A stretch of DNA of 64,000 bases from Sabethes cyaneus (GCF_943734655.1 NC_071355.1:11946768-12010767); one strand, 5' to 3'. Counted from the stretch's first letter, positions 32,340-44,454 are shown. The notes: generated from the sequence alone by a model not told the origin. Program-made: numbers and translations.

Positions 32340-35300
32340 CTTTAAGCATGCATGAGTGAGAAATCTTATACGGTGATAACAGACAATTAAATCATGGTTC
32401 CAAAGTCGTGTCAATTTCTATCTTAAATGATGAATAAGAGATTATAACAAAGGTTCGTTTCACAGATACAGGGATTAAATCGGTTTTTTGCTGAATTTAA
32501 TTCCAATAGTACCTACTTAGTATAGCGATGTGCGATTCCATCTGTTTCTCTCTTCGGATGATAGCCCGAACGGCAACTGGTACAAATCAGCTGAAAAAAA
32601 TCCGAAAGAATGAAGCAAAACCGGATGCTAACGCAGATACCGCCCATAATCAGCTGAAACCACCCAACAGAACTTGATATGTACTACGTACTAGGTACTA
32701 CGGCTATTTCTTTCTCTGGTTGTGCACTCTAGTTGTCGTCGTTGCCTTTGTTCCCGGTTGGGCTACTGTTGTTACAGGTCAGATGAACCGAACCGAGCTA
32801 GCACTAAGATGCAATGTAATCATAGGAAAGTCCAGCTCATCAAAGTGCTGCAACTGTGGCAAATTTTAAGCTCGAGGAGAGGAACGACGGTAGAAAGGAT
32901 CGTATGTGTTTTGCATGTGTGTTTGAAGCAGCAGAGTTTTTCCTCTTTCAACGCAGGGAAATTCGATATCAGCAAGTTGGCAAGGGAATGGAAAAGTAGG
33001 GTGCACGTAAGGGAAACCAAAAAATTAACGCAGTTCTTCGGAGATTCGATAATGAATGCTTATCCAATATGCTTGTCCGATTCATTCGTTTCAGGTTGTC
33101 TTTTGTGGTCAGCTGCACTCTAGAAGACTGAAGAAGACCAACAGGTGAATTGAAACCGGTATAGTTAGTTGGCACAGAACGGTAACAGGATAACCTTTTC
33201 CTAATGGATTAGGTTCCTCTGCAAAAGATTATCTTCTTTCGGTTCTGCTCGAACTAAAAACCATCCATTCGATTCAATTCAATACTATAAAAAGAATATA
33301 TTATTTCGATGTGCTCGATCGGAATGTCTTAACTCTGAGACTAACTCCGGTGCAGTCTTAACTATTGCTTCGGGCTTTTTTATTGACCAATTTTCCGTGA
33401 AAGTCCAACGAATTACATGCTCCGGTAAGCTTTCCACATTGTTCATTTCACAGACCGCCCTCGTGTAGTGCCGGCTACGCTACTAATGTGCCATAAAGTT
33501 AGTTTTATTGGTACAATCGAAATGAAATTTACGACCCGGCGATAAATTATCCACACAACGATGTCGCAGTGGAACTGACTTAGTAATACAATGCATTTTC
33601 CGATGTGGTTTTGTTCAGTGCGCTACGCTGGCTGCTGCAGTATGGCCGAGGCCGGGTCTTTTCTTTGGAACGAAAAGTCCTAGGTGTGGATTGCCCTCGG
33701 AGCATCGTAGAAGTGTAGGGTTACTTAAGGCAGCTAACACCAGCCGTCCATCATAAGCATATAGCACCACTTCTAAAATTACTTTCTGCACTCGTAAACA
33801 TAAGATTGGGCTTATTTTTCATTCAACGCCTCTTTACTTCTATAGCTACTGCCTCTGTTGGCAACGACAAAAGAATAACCCACTGCTGTACGTAGGGATG
33901 CAGGATTGTCGCTCGTAGTACGATGCTGAGCAATGTTGTCTCACCTCAGTGTTTACATCACTGGAATAAAAAGCATAATCGCACTTATATGTGTGAGCAT
34001 ATGTATGTATACACATCCATGTAGGTACGATAGGACTGCGCTGCGAAGTTGGTTCGAGCACGGTTTACCTCCTACCTCCGAAGTGGGTTGAGCTTTAAAG
34101 CCATCCGGACTGCTGCTTACTTATGCATTCATGTCGTCGTTTAACGTATGTACTGTTATCTCTGGCCTGCTAGTCTCGTTGCAACGTTCTTCCGCCCGGC
34201 TCTCAGCATCATCGCTTCTGCTGTGAATAGCCTGTCAGCGCCTGTTTTGTATGCGCTGTTTGCCGGATGCAGCAGCCAGAGCAATAGCTGCGACAGGCTT
34301 CTGACACGCGACGCACGTGCTGTTCGCTGTTGTTTACCTTGTGACATACGAAGATTTGAAGATTCACCGCTTGCTTTGCCGGCTCTGCCGGCCGAGTTGT
34401 TTCTTGGAGTCATTTTACTAATTTGTTTCAGTGGATAAGCGAGATGGTTTCGGTTGACTTTTGCTGTTTTCGCGTATCGCATGTTTTTGTTAGCAGTTTG
34501 TTAGAGTTTATCTTCCGTAAAAGTTTTAGTTTGGTAAAATTGTTCATTCCATACACCTCCTGAGGTGGTTGTTTCAAATGTGTGGAATAGAAAACTACCA
34601 TGGCAGTAGAAGTTGAGATTTGCCATGAAGCAGATCGCAAAAACTGTCGTGTACCTATTAGAGTAATAATTTTCTCCGCACCCGGGTTGACCAGTATCAA
34701 GAACAACTGCTACGGACGTTGCACTAAAACTTTTGACTCAGCATTTAACCATTAATTTTCGCACTCATCCTAAAATACGCTAGCTTGCACTAAGTGATAA
34801 ACCACATTGTGTCTGTACCACATCCTCTATAACTTCGTGTTATTGTCGTAGAAAAATCGTATGTTAGCCATTTTGTTTTGTTGTTTCATTCTTTTCGCTC
34901 CAACTTATCGAACTGATTATTATCGTTGTGAATTAACGATAATTTAATCAGAGACTCACGGTTGACTCAAAATTCATAAAACAAGCCATTATATTTTTTC
35001 ACTCACCTGGGTTCTAATTTATATCCGGTCGGTCGGAAGCCGTCAACACACACATCCAAGATAATTTGACATCTGATTTAAGTTTGTCAAACGCGGAACA
35101 AACCTCGGCTAAAACACATTTAAGCGCTGAAGAGAGTAATCAGTAGTTTCTTAAATCATGTTAGGCATCTGCTGTATAAGATTACTACAAACGCGCGTAC
35201 AGCTTTATGCACCTTCTTCTTCACCTTCTTTTCTCTCTTGGTGATGTGCTTTGCTAAACATCTCAGTGGCTTTCTGACTGACACCGACGACATCTTCGCG

Positions 35301-35520
35301 TCTGCTTGCTTTTAACAGCAACTGATAACCTTGCCGAGCAGCAGGCCGTGTTTTGTTCGAACAAAATGTATCTTCGAAGGCCAACCCTTTTTTCAAACTG
35401 TACCATTCCGTAACTTCCATTCTTGTCGATTGTTCTAGTATATAACAAAGCGTAGTATGGTGTCGACTTGTATTTGTTTGTAGCTTTTTTTGGGAATTGG
35501 CGTATGTAGTCAAACCAAAA
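32340..35520. other. Unique, relatively GC-rich 3.2-kb stretch, no recognised gene
   Basis: No transposon or domain identified. Open frames at 34148-34438 (plus) and 34156-34482 (minus) overlap each other almost completely, so coding evidence is ambiguous. The frames at 35205-35529 (minus) also overlap. This may be regulatory or untranslated DNA. Confidence 0.35.
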
Positions 35521-35577
35521 TCGTAACAAATTTTTAGTTACTCTCCGACGTTTCGCTTTTATTTTTAAAGCTTTTTC

Positions 35578-37200
35578 AAGGAATCGCTATAAACATCGTC
35601 TCCAAACAACTCATCGCCAATTTCCTAGTCGTCTCAGAAGTCGCAAATCGCTTTCGACCTGGTCGAGCCATCGTGCACGTTTCCCCCGCCCCCCTGTTCC
35701 TGGTGCCGGTGGGGTTGTTGAAGGGGACTAGTTTCGTCGCACTGTCGTCCGGCATGGGACAAACCACTGCTTCCATCCATTCCTCCGGTAGCTTTTCCTC
35801 CTCCCAAATTCTCGAAATAACCTAGTGGAGAGCCGTTGCTAGCGTTTCTCCGCCATGTTTACAAAGCTCTGCCGGTAGGCGGTCTTTCTCAGCGACTTTA
35901 TTGGTCTTCAGCAGCCCGATTTCTCGTTTGACTTCTTGGAGATCAGGTGCTAGGACATTACTATCTTCCTTGGGCGCTCCTAGGTTAATTTTCGTTCCGC
36001 CTCCCTCTGCGACTTCGCCATTGAGGTGTTCATCGAAGAACTGCTTCCACCTGTCGACCACCTCGCGCTCGTTTGTAATTAGATTCCCTCCCACGTCCCT
36101 ACACATGTCAGGTTTCGGTGTGTAGTCCTTCCAAGTTTGGTTCACTTCTCATAAAACTTGCGCGTGTCATTAGCTCGCAATAGTTGTTCTAAATCTTCAC
36201 TATCTCTGTCCTCCTTTTGGCGCATTTTTCTCCTCAGGATCGTAGTCAACTGGTTCCTAGCACGCCGGTATTTGGCCAGGTTCTGTCTAGTGGCAATACT
36301 TAGATAATTTTTCCAAGCAGTTTTTTCCCCTCCACCGCTTATTGGCATTCCCCATCAAACCAATCATTTTGTGTACTCCGAGGCTCAATACCTAATGCCG
36401 ATGGCCGAGCGTATTCTGCCCAACTGTCTTCGAGGTTTGAAGCACCTCGGAACTCCTCGGAAGAAGCCAGTGCCTCATTCAGTATTCGCGCGTAGTTCTC
36501 GGCAGCTTGCAGGTTATATAGCTGCCTGATGTTCAGCCGAGGAGGGCGGTTTTGGCGTGTCCGGCATACTGTGGGCAGCTTTGAGCGCACATGTACTGCT
36601 ATTAGGTAATGGTCAGAATCAATATCCGCACCCCGTAGAGAAAAACCGGCCCTCTATGAGAACGTGGTCAATTTGGTTCATTGTACGTTGGTCAGGTGAT
36701 CTCCAGGTGGCTTTGTAGATATCCTTGCGCGGGAAATAGATGCTTCGGATCACCAGGCCTCTGAAAGCTGCGAAGTTTATACATCGTTGGCCGTTATCGT
36801 TCCTGTCGGTGTGCAGGTTATGGGGTCCTACTACCGATCTATACATTTCTTCCCTACCGACCTGGGCGTTCATATCCCCGATGACGATCTTGATGTCCCG
36901 TGACGAGCAGCTGTCGTACGTTGCCTCCAGCCTCGCGTAGAACGCTTCTTTATCATCGTCGGGTCTACCTTCATGCGGGCAGTGCACGTCAATGATGCTA
37001 TAATTCCAATCTATCACGCGATCCTGCATTCCGCCCAACACTACACAGCCCGTGTTCCCAGTTCGTTAGTAGTGCCACCGCTCTGGTAAAACTGGGGCTT
37101 TCCGCCACGGATCTTCCATACTTTCTCTCCTTTGCGACAGATTTCCTGCAGAGCTACGATGCCGAGTTTTCAATGCCTTTGCAATGTTAGTTCCACTTCC
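35578..37200 (-). pseudogene. RTE-type non-LTR retrotransposon, endonuclease and start of RT
   Basis: The minus strand encodes an AP-endonuclease domain at 37041-36619 with GDMNAQVGREEM (catalytic GDxNA) and NQIDHVLI (the IDH motif). A linker follows (NDWFDGECQ near 36350; RKMRQKEDRDSEDLEQLLRA near 36210). Then comes the pre-RT/RT entry: NLITNEREVVDRWKQFFDEH near 36060, and LLKTNKVAEKDRLPAELCKH at 35910-35860, then VVCPMPDD. Four in-frame breaks are present, the N-terminal EN end is damaged, and RT is truncated before motif A. It shares its layout with mosquito JAM/RTE-like elements. Confidence 0.9.
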
Positions 37201-38354
37201 AATTGATACATTTGTTCAATAGTTAGCGTTGTTAACATATCACTACAAGAGAAATAAGACATCAATCTGATGTGTGTGTGAAATAAACTGTCAGTTTTTG
37301 TCATTTCATCTGTATTTTCAACAGTGCAAAGTTGTGATATATGTGATATATCAGCTACCTTCCAGAGAGACGTAGCCCTACGTCAAAAGCACCCAAGAAA
37401 TATGGATTTCTTTGGCGCCTCTGACAAAATAAATAGAAAATTTGGTGCATTTTCAAATGTTGCTGAAGTGTCACTTTTTTCACTATGGAACGGTTGACAA
37501 GGGCTTCTTTCCCCATCCCATGCGCTGTGTTCAAAAATCCTTCGTGTAAACTTGCCACCAGTAAAAATTTTTCAAATAAAAATAGTAAAATAAAAAAGTT
37601 GTAGCTCCCGCATTAATGATTCACTTAGAGCCTAAACTATTTTTCTACCTCCAACAGCAAATTTTACAAATTTCATGATATAGGCACAAAAAAGCATTTT
37701 TTCGACTCGCACATGCTTTGAAATTGTGTACTTGTAGCAACGCTGTCCACAACGCGAAGTGTGCTGCCTTGAGCCTTGCTGACCGGAAAGATTTCAGTTC
37801 TATTTAGGATTTTGTTTCCCAAGTACTAGCTATACATGCAACCCTTCAAAAAGTGGAGCGCTGATCGCCCGCCCGGAGCCTCGGGTGGTAGATAATAAAC
37901 GTTCCGGTCACGTTATTTATGCTGCTGTTGATTTATTTTTCATTCGTTAGCACCGTTTTGCTTTCGACGACTGCCCGTCAACCGTGTTTCGGGTCGAGTC
38001 GAACGCCCTGGACGAGACTCCAGCAGCGTGACAAATTGCTTTATCGCCATGTGTATACGTTCTATGTTGGGAAGCTTGATCCGACGGCGGGTTGAACCGG
38101 TTACAAACGTCATAATAGGATCAACCTGTTTCGGGCCACTCTCCAGAGAGGGCAGTGGGCTTTCGGCAAAATTGGATTACCACGGGTGGAATTCGCGTTA
38201 ATTTTAGTATCATTGGATAATACGATTGAGGACAATAAAAGGACCTGTCACCGTGGGAAAAATGAAGAGTTTAGCAATGAAATTCTAGGTTCCTAAAAAC
38301 TAGCGTTTATCGATAGCATTGCTATAACCGATAACCGTAAAGAAATTTATAGGG
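37201..38354. other. Unclassified interval
   Basis: Contains a short GAGACGTAGCCCTACGTCAA phrase at 37365 related to the GACGTAGGACTACGTC termini. Otherwise the sequence is unique, including a GC-richer block 37860-38130 with no recognised coding motif. Confidence 0.35.
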
Positions 38355-38357
38355 TAG

Positions 38358-39326
38358 CCTGGGGTAATATGCACTGTTTAAGGAAAACGTGGTTTTTCCC
38401 TATTAAAGCTTAAAGCAAACATCAATCTTAAATACAGAGCATAATCTCATGAATATTAGTTAAACGTTTCTGAAGCTATCATGCTGAAAACCTTTGTGCA
38501 AAAGGCGTGGAAAGTGATTTTTGATACTGAGGCAAAAGTCTGAAAACGCAACTAGCCGGGGCAAAATGTTTTGTATCAATTAAAGGCAATATATTCAATA
38601 AATTCAATAATTGTAATACAATTCGTGCGTGCTAACTGACAATGTCGTTTCTAGTTTTTACCAAATGCTGTGATTACAGTTCCTAAGCGAGGGAAGAAAG
38701 ATGAATTATTGGAGGTGTGTTTTCCTTGGAATTCCGTGTACCCGAGTAGCATAATTTTTGAAAAACAGTATTTAACAGCCTCCAGTGCTGACTACAATTG
38801 TTTAACAGTATCTGACCTGATATTAGACATTTGGACGTAATTGCGTGTCTGAACTGAAGTTTTATTTTTAGGTAATTGCGTGTCATTTTTAAAAAGAAGC
38901 AAAGTAAATAAAACATGTTTGCTGAGAGTGCCTTTTGCCTCGAGTAACGGGGTGCATTTTGCCCCGAACTTACACAAAAAATGTTCCTGGTAAAAACAAT
39001 AGTAATAAATATCAAAACTTCTGATGTTTTATCAGAATTGTGTAGCTCAAACCACAATTAATCGAATTATAACATCTACCAGCGATTAATCTGGTCGGAG
39101 CAGTTAAAACGTGTTAGTAAAGCGAAGCAAAAAGTTACAGGTTATTTACAGAAAACATATTTTTGTTATTATTTACGTTTCCTTATTAGTTAGAAATGCC
39201 AAATTCACATAGAGGCCAAAGCAAACATCGATTTAACTGACAGAATTACTTTTTTATTTTTAAATTGTGTTTTGGCTCAGAAACAAAGGGGGTGCATTTT
39301 CCCTCGACGGTGCTTATTACCCCAGG
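38358..39326. mobile_element. Candidate 0.97-kb TIR element, CCTGGGGTAATA ends
   Basis: CCTGGGGTAATATGCAC at the left and the inverse GTGCTTATTACCCCAGG at the right are a 17-bp inverted pair with one mismatch, flanked by TAG / TA. The interior repeats GGGGCAAAATG and GGGGTGCATTTTGCCCCG (38949). No transposase seen. Ends are convincing; the target duplication (TA) is short and imperfect on the left. Confidence 0.65.
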
Positions 39327-39346
39327 TACCTGACTGTTTGGTAGTA

Positions 39347-40065
39347 CAGTGGTAACCCGATTTTGTCACTCCCCGATTTTGTCACTCCCCGATTTTGTCA
39401 CCCCCGATTTTGTCACGTTTTTGACCCGATTTTGTCACCCCCGATTTTGTCACGTTTTTTACCCGATTTTGTCACGCTCTTGATTTATCAAAAGCTTAGT
39501 TTGAAAATCATTTTCAAACATGTCAAATGTGTTAAAACACTGTGAAAAGAACTGTGTTGATTTTCGTGGAGTTTCCACAAAAGTTGTTTCTTATCTCCAC
39601 AACTATAATAGCTAGAAGGTCACTTTCTTTGGCAAAGTTCTTTATAATAATCTTCTCAAAAATTTTGTAGAACATTGTTTTGCTCTACCTCTTACTGCTT
39701 GAAAAATAAATTTTCTATCTTACTTTTAGGGGGGTTAATCAAAGAATCGTTCATACCATAAGAAAGAGCTTTTTACGCTGTGACATTTCTCTGAACATAG
39801 TCAACCAGTATAATCTACCATTTCGGCGCAATTAATAAACGCGTGTTTTCATACCTGTGGGACCTCACAGCACAGGTGACAAATGTCCACAGATAGGTAG
39901 AAGGAAGTGCGAAAGGTCCTAAAAGTGATCAGAATGAAATATTTGTAGTTCGTTCTAAGTTATCTGCAAAAAAATATAAAATTGAAAAAATACCCGATTT
40001 TGTCACTGTCCCGTTTTTGTCACCCCTAAATTCATCATGGGGGTGACAAAATCGGGTCATTACTG
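39347..40065. mobile_element. 719-bp pogo-like MITE, TA target site
   Basis: Flanked by TA (39345-39346, 40066-40067). Both termini begin CAGT and carry the inverted block ACCCGATTTTGTCAC. Inside the left end ACCCGATTTTGTCAC-like units recur six times in tandem (39357-39475), and the right end has two more (39992-40027) before the terminal copy. CAGT ends with TA duplication fit pogo/Tc1-mariner elements. Non-coding. Confidence 0.85.
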
Positions 40066-40988
40066 TACTACTAGAAGGCGGCATCTAATGAAAAAATTTG
40101 AAGATGTATTTTAAGATGGAGTTTCCACCTATTTAGAGTACCACCTCGCAGTGAGTCAGGTAACACATCAGTAGGCTGTCGGCAAGTTCATTTCGTCAAG
40201 AGTAACTTTTCATAAGGACGTATTTAGAAATGAGATTAAATTTTTTCAAAAAATCATATTTATGTGGAAAACTACTTATTTGATCGGAATAAAGCACCCT
40301 ATTGACATCTGTATATCGAGCTGCAGTAAGTGACAGCAACTGAATGTCTCGGACTCAAAATTTAACAGCGGGCCCAAAACACTGTCGCGGCAGTCGAGTG
40401 AAACGTAGCGACGAAGTGCTATCTCGTTTCTGCTCACGCTATCATGTTGGCACCCAAAACATGATTGCCTGCCAATACGGTGGAATAAAGTCAATGGAAA
40501 AGTTGTAGAAGATTAAGCGTAATTTTTAGGAAAAAATTACACTGAAAGAAAAAAAATATCAGAACCATCATAAAATGTCAATTATCTCAAAACCATCCCC
40601 TCCGATTTACCTATTTTTTTAAGATAGCTTAAATTATGCCCTAAAATCTGGAAGTCTGAAAGTTTCTCAAAAATATCCAAATATTACAGAGTTTTATAAA
40701 ACTCAAACGCAATCAAATTCTACGCATCATTTTGAACAAATTATGTCATGTAAACTTGTTTCTTATGCCCAGCAGTTCTAAATCTAAAAATAAATGTTTC
40801 TTAAATAATCGGCACTTCATTCTGTGAGTAAATTTTAAATTTGCAATTACTTGAGTCAAACAGAACGAGTGAGAGTTCATTTTCTTATACTGCTCTAGCA
40901 AAAAATAACTCTCGCTCGGTCTGTTTGACGTTTGGCTTATCCGCGCTTTTCTAATGTTGGTCGACATATCACAACGTTCCGCATTAAA

Positions 40989-41274
40989 CGGGGTACGCTG
41001 CTGAAAAGAAAACAGCTCAAGAAAAAATCTTGCTTTTTACCGAAGAAATTTTGACAGCTCCTTTGCAAGCAACCACCTGTCATTTTTTCTTGTGGTAATA
41101 AATTGCGCAGGATAAGTGACGTTTTAATTCACTTGCGTGTAAAACTGCGTTATCTGGACGTGAAACAATATTTCTTATGAGGTGCGTACTGCTTAAGAAA
41201 ACGTAAAAGAAATCGATTTCTTAAGCACTTCTTGTCCTATCTTTTTACCCATTACTTTTCAGCAGCGTACCCCG
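40989..41274. mobile_element. 286-bp MITE with CGGGGTACGCTGCTGAAAAG ends
   Basis: A perfect 20-bp inverted repeat (CGGGGTACGCTGCTGAAAAG, inverse at 41255-41274) bounds a non-coding 286-bp segment. Flanks are TTAAA and CTTTATA; the target duplication is not clear. It directly abuts the tandem duplication beginning at 41281. Confidence 0.8.
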
Positions 41275-41280
41275 CTTTAT

Positions 41281-41966
41281 ATAGGCGTTTTTGACAAGCT
41301 ATCGCCCGCTTAGAGGCGCTGTATAAAAAAAGTGATGAAAAGTAAAATCGCTGTCAAACTCCATACATTTTTGAAAAAAACTGAAATAAAACGCAGTTTT
41401 TGATTAACCCTTTCAATTGTCAGGATTTTAGATAGCGAAATATTGGAAGAAATTTGTTTATCTACGTTAAGGTAAGTGAAAATATTCGAATTAATTAACT
41501 TTATGGCAGAAAAATGTTAATGTTTGATTTTGTACCGCATGAAACAAGAGTACATAGAGTCAGCTGTAAAGTTTACATATCCTGGATAGAGAATCACCAA
41601 TTATTTTCAGTCTTCAGCGTTTTCCAATGTGTTTTCAAATGCTAACGGATTAATTTTCTTGATTAGCATCATCTGCGCCAAGAACCAAAGATATAACCTA
41701 TCAGTTCGTAACCATAAATACACTTGCGAAGCTCTAATAATCTCCCGAAGCAGGAACAATATATATCAAATGAAAGGTAATGCTTTTTCTTACCTTTATT
41801 ATCCATTTTCATCATTCCCACTGTTGGTAATTCAATAAAATATTACATTTAAAGTCGAGTTCCATATAGGTGCCAGCAAGCGTTTTGGGAATTGCACTTT
41901 TTTTGTAGTTCCAATAATCACAACCAGGTAGCGAACGGTTGCTCTTAGTTTTGCTCGAATTCGCCT
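41281..41966. repeat. Tandem duplication, copy 1 (686 bp)
   Basis: About 98% identical to the next copy (around eleven differences counted by eye). The unit starts ATAGGCGTTTTTGACAA and ends GAATTCGCCTAT, so the unit ends and the internal junction (CGCCTATAGGCG) are palindromic. A 69-codon frame (41629-41838) with AATAAA after its stop is preserved in both copies, and splice-like sites (AAGGTAAGTG at 41469, TTTTCAG at 41605) are also conserved. No protein family recognised. Confidence 0.9.
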
Positions 41967-42652
41967 ATAGGCGTTTTTGACAAACTATCGTCCGCTTAGA
42001 GGCGCTGTATAAAAAAAGTGATGAAAAGTAAAATCGCTGTCAAACTCCATACATTTTTGAAAAAACTGAAATAAAATGCAGTTTTTGATTAACCCTTTCA
42101 ATTGTCAGAATTTTAGATAGCGAAATATTGGAAGAAATTTGTTTATCTACGTTAAGGTAAGTGAAAATATTCGAATTAATTAACTTTATGGCAGAAAAAT
42201 GTTAATGTTTGATTTTGTACCGCATGAAACAAAAGTACATAGAGTCAGCTGTAAAGTTTACATATCCTGGATAGAGAATCACCAATTATTTTCAGTCTTC
42301 AGCGTTTTCCAATGTGTTTTCAAATGCTAACGGATTAATTTTCTTGATTAGCATCATCTGCGCCAAGAACCAAACATATAACCTATCAGTTCGTAAACAT
42401 AAATACACTTGCGAAGCTCTAATAATCTCCCGAAGCAGGAACAATATATATCAAATGAAAGGTAATGCTTTTTCTTACCTTTATTATCCATTTTCATCAT
42501 TCCCGCTGTTGGTAATTCAATAAAATATTACATTTAAAGTCGAGATCCATATAGGTGCCAGCAAGCATTTTGGGAATTGCACTTTTTTTGTAGTTCCAAT
42601 AATCACAACCAGGTAGCGAACGGTTGCTCTTAGTTTTGCTCGAATTCGCCTA
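41967..42652. repeat. Tandem duplication, copy 2 (685-686 bp)
   Basis: Second copy of the preceding unit, one A shorter in a homopolymer and otherwise nearly the same. The high identity next to heavily decayed repeats indicates a recent event, either unequal exchange or head-to-tail insertion of a short-TIR element. The right flank is TTGGATTAGC; the left unit flank is CTTTAT. Confidence 0.9.
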
Positions 42653-42798
42653 TTGGATTAGCTCAACGAATTCCAGGAATCTCTTCTACTGGTGTTCGTT
42701 GACTGATTTATCCACGAAAATATCTGGGCGCACTTAATTTTGATTTTACTACAAGCAATGGTTCGTATGGTGTCCTATTGCTCAAAACAAAAACGATA

Positions 42799-42994
42799 CA
42801 GCAAAGTTTCGTTAATTGGTGGTTCGTTAATTGGGCGGTTCGTTAATTGGGCGTTCGCTAATTGGGCTATGTGACAACTTGAATGTCAAAATTGTATGGA
42901 ATTTTCGAGTTTAGAAATTTCTAACAACTGTCAGTCGGCCCAATTAGCGAATCAGCTGGAGTGCAGTCGTGGCCCAATTAACGAATTCAGGCTG
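42799..42994. mobile_element. 196-bp TA-flanked pogo-like MITE
   Basis: TA at 42797-42798 and 42995-42996. Ends are CAGCAAAGTTTCGTTAATTG and, inverted, CAGCCTGAATTCGTTAATTG. The motif TTCGTTAATTGGGCG is tandemly repeated three times at the left end and inverted at the right end. CAG ends plus TA duplication fit pogo/Tc1-mariner MITEs. Confidence 0.85.
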
Positions 42995-43013
42995 TATTAT
43001 TGATGTTCTTTAA

Positions 43014-43225
43014 GGTGAAATTAGCAGTCATCGATTCTGCCAATTTCAAAAGCAGTTTTTTTGTTTGAAACAAAAATTCTGTTTATAAAATAATATTCGC
43101 TGTGTTCAGATTGGCAAGAAGAATGCAGTTTTTACATTTTTACAAATAGAACCCCGCTTTTGGACCCAAAAACTGCTTCCGAAATCGGGCTCTCCGATGT
43201 AAAGTCAATGATTGCTAATTTCCCG
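43014..43225. mobile_element. 212-bp TTAA-flanked MITE
   Basis: TTAA at 43010-43013 and 43226-43229. The termini GGTGAAATTAGCAGTCAT and (inverse) CGGGAAATTAGCAATCAT match at 14-15 of 18 positions. A second inverted pair lies inside (AAGCAGTTTTT near 43050 and its inverse near 43172). Non-coding; same target preference as the elements at 1121 and 15799 but different ends. Confidence 0.8.
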
Positions 43226-43649
43226 TTAATAATCTAAGTTTCACGTCACCAGCGCATTTAAACTCATTGAAAAGCGACATCTAGCAGTCATGTCACGTTA
43301 CTATCGCTCTATATGTTCGAATTTGGTTCGAATGTAAGATTTCGAATTATTCCATTCCCAGCTGTTCCTTCAACTTCGGCCATCCGCTGTTCTCACTCTC
43401 TCATTAAATGAGAAATCTACTCGCCTGCATCGGTCCAATGAATTTAAAAAGGTGTGGAAGAAGAAGACATTTGTTGGTATTAATAGCGAAAAATCAGAAA
43501 ACGACGTCAAACTATAAAAAAAACAGCGTCGAACAATGTTTTTTTTTGTAGTTTGATGTCACGCTTAATCGTGATTGGTCCGTTTACGATTCCACCCACA
43601 CCATGATGAAATTTCTTCATTGCATTAACATCACTAAACCAACATTGCC

Positions 43650-44109
43650 ACACCTGTATATATCACATTGCTAACTGTCATCCACCGTTCTCACTCGCTC
43701 ATTCTTTCGTGCCTTTCTCGATCTCGCACTCACTCACATTCTCATACACACTGTGCGGGCATTCAAAAATATGTTGCATACATTCATAAAAATAACGCTC
43801 GCTTTTGTTTTCGCTTCTCGTTTCTCGTACTTACAACAGCGCGGTCGGCGGTCTATCTCGAAATCCGTTGGTTGGTGTCACGGTTTTCGTGCCATTGTAA
43901 TATTTTCATCTTCGATTTCGTAATTCGTGCATGCACCAAATCAGTGCAACAGTGTCGTGTCGTGTAGTGCTCGGCCTAACGTGCATTGTCAAGAGTGTTT
44001 TATTTTCGTGTTAAAAGACGTGCAGTGGTTATTCTCAGGTGGAATCAGTGCGATTCGAAATCAAGTGCACAAATACTGTCCGAGTAACCGTTGTTAATCG
44101 ACCCACATA
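43650..44109 (+). promoter_or_regulatory. Promoter-like region and 5'UTR of the gene starting at 44110
   Basis: The segment is free of repeats and turns GC-richer. CACTCACTCACATTCTC-type initiator-rich sequence lies at 43725-43750, and an arthropod initiator TCAGT lies at 43941-43945, followed by UTR-like text rich in GTG and CGTG. No TATA box is at the right distance from 43943. The translation start at 44110 is preceded by CCCACATA, compatible with an insect initiation context. The start site is inferred from sequence only. Confidence 0.5.
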
Positions 44110-44207
44110 ATGAGTGCTTCGAACCATCCGGAACCTGATCAAACCTGGGACGAAAGTCAAGTCAGTCTGGTGCGCGAAAGCTTGGCCAGTTTTTCTAAGA
44201 GCGTAAA
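44110..44207 (+). CDS. First coding exon of an unrecognised host gene
   Basis: An ATG in good context opens a frame of 32 complete codons (start MSASNHPEPDQTWDESQ, then VSLVRESLASFSKSV) that runs into a consensus splice donor, AAA then GTGAGT, at 44208. Codon use is balanced and GC is higher than the flanks, unlike the artefactual frames around it. The protein start is acidic and polar with no signal peptide. The exon ends in phase 2. The next exon is not visible: downstream sequence is an RTE remnant and other repeats, consistent with a long transposon-filled first intron. I do not recognise the protein. The candidate exon at 57842 does not continue this frame. Confidence 0.6.
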
Positions 44208-44454
44208 GTGAGTACATTAATGCTTAAAACCTTTTTAGGAAATAAATTTCTATCGACCATCAGCGAAGCCCTAGTATTTTTTTATAACGCAACATTTTAG
44301 CTCAATCCAATCCCTTTCGTAGTCATACATAGTCAAATGTGGATCACACAGTTCGAACAGTGATAAATTCGCATTTCGGCTTCGAAAAAAAACACGGCAA
44401 ACAGCAAGCAAAAAAAGAAACCCAACAGAACGATTGGAGATAGACGACGTACAC

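Noticed and set aside
34148..34482. Overlapping 96- and 108-residue frames as a gene
   Set aside because: Open on both strands over the same DNA with no recognisable domain, splice signal or start context to choose between them.
39357..39475. CRISPR-like regularly spaced repeats (ACCCGATTTTGTCAC units)
   Set aside because: Spacers are 2-8 bases and variable; the units lie in the terminal region of a TA-flanked transposable element in a eukaryotic genome.
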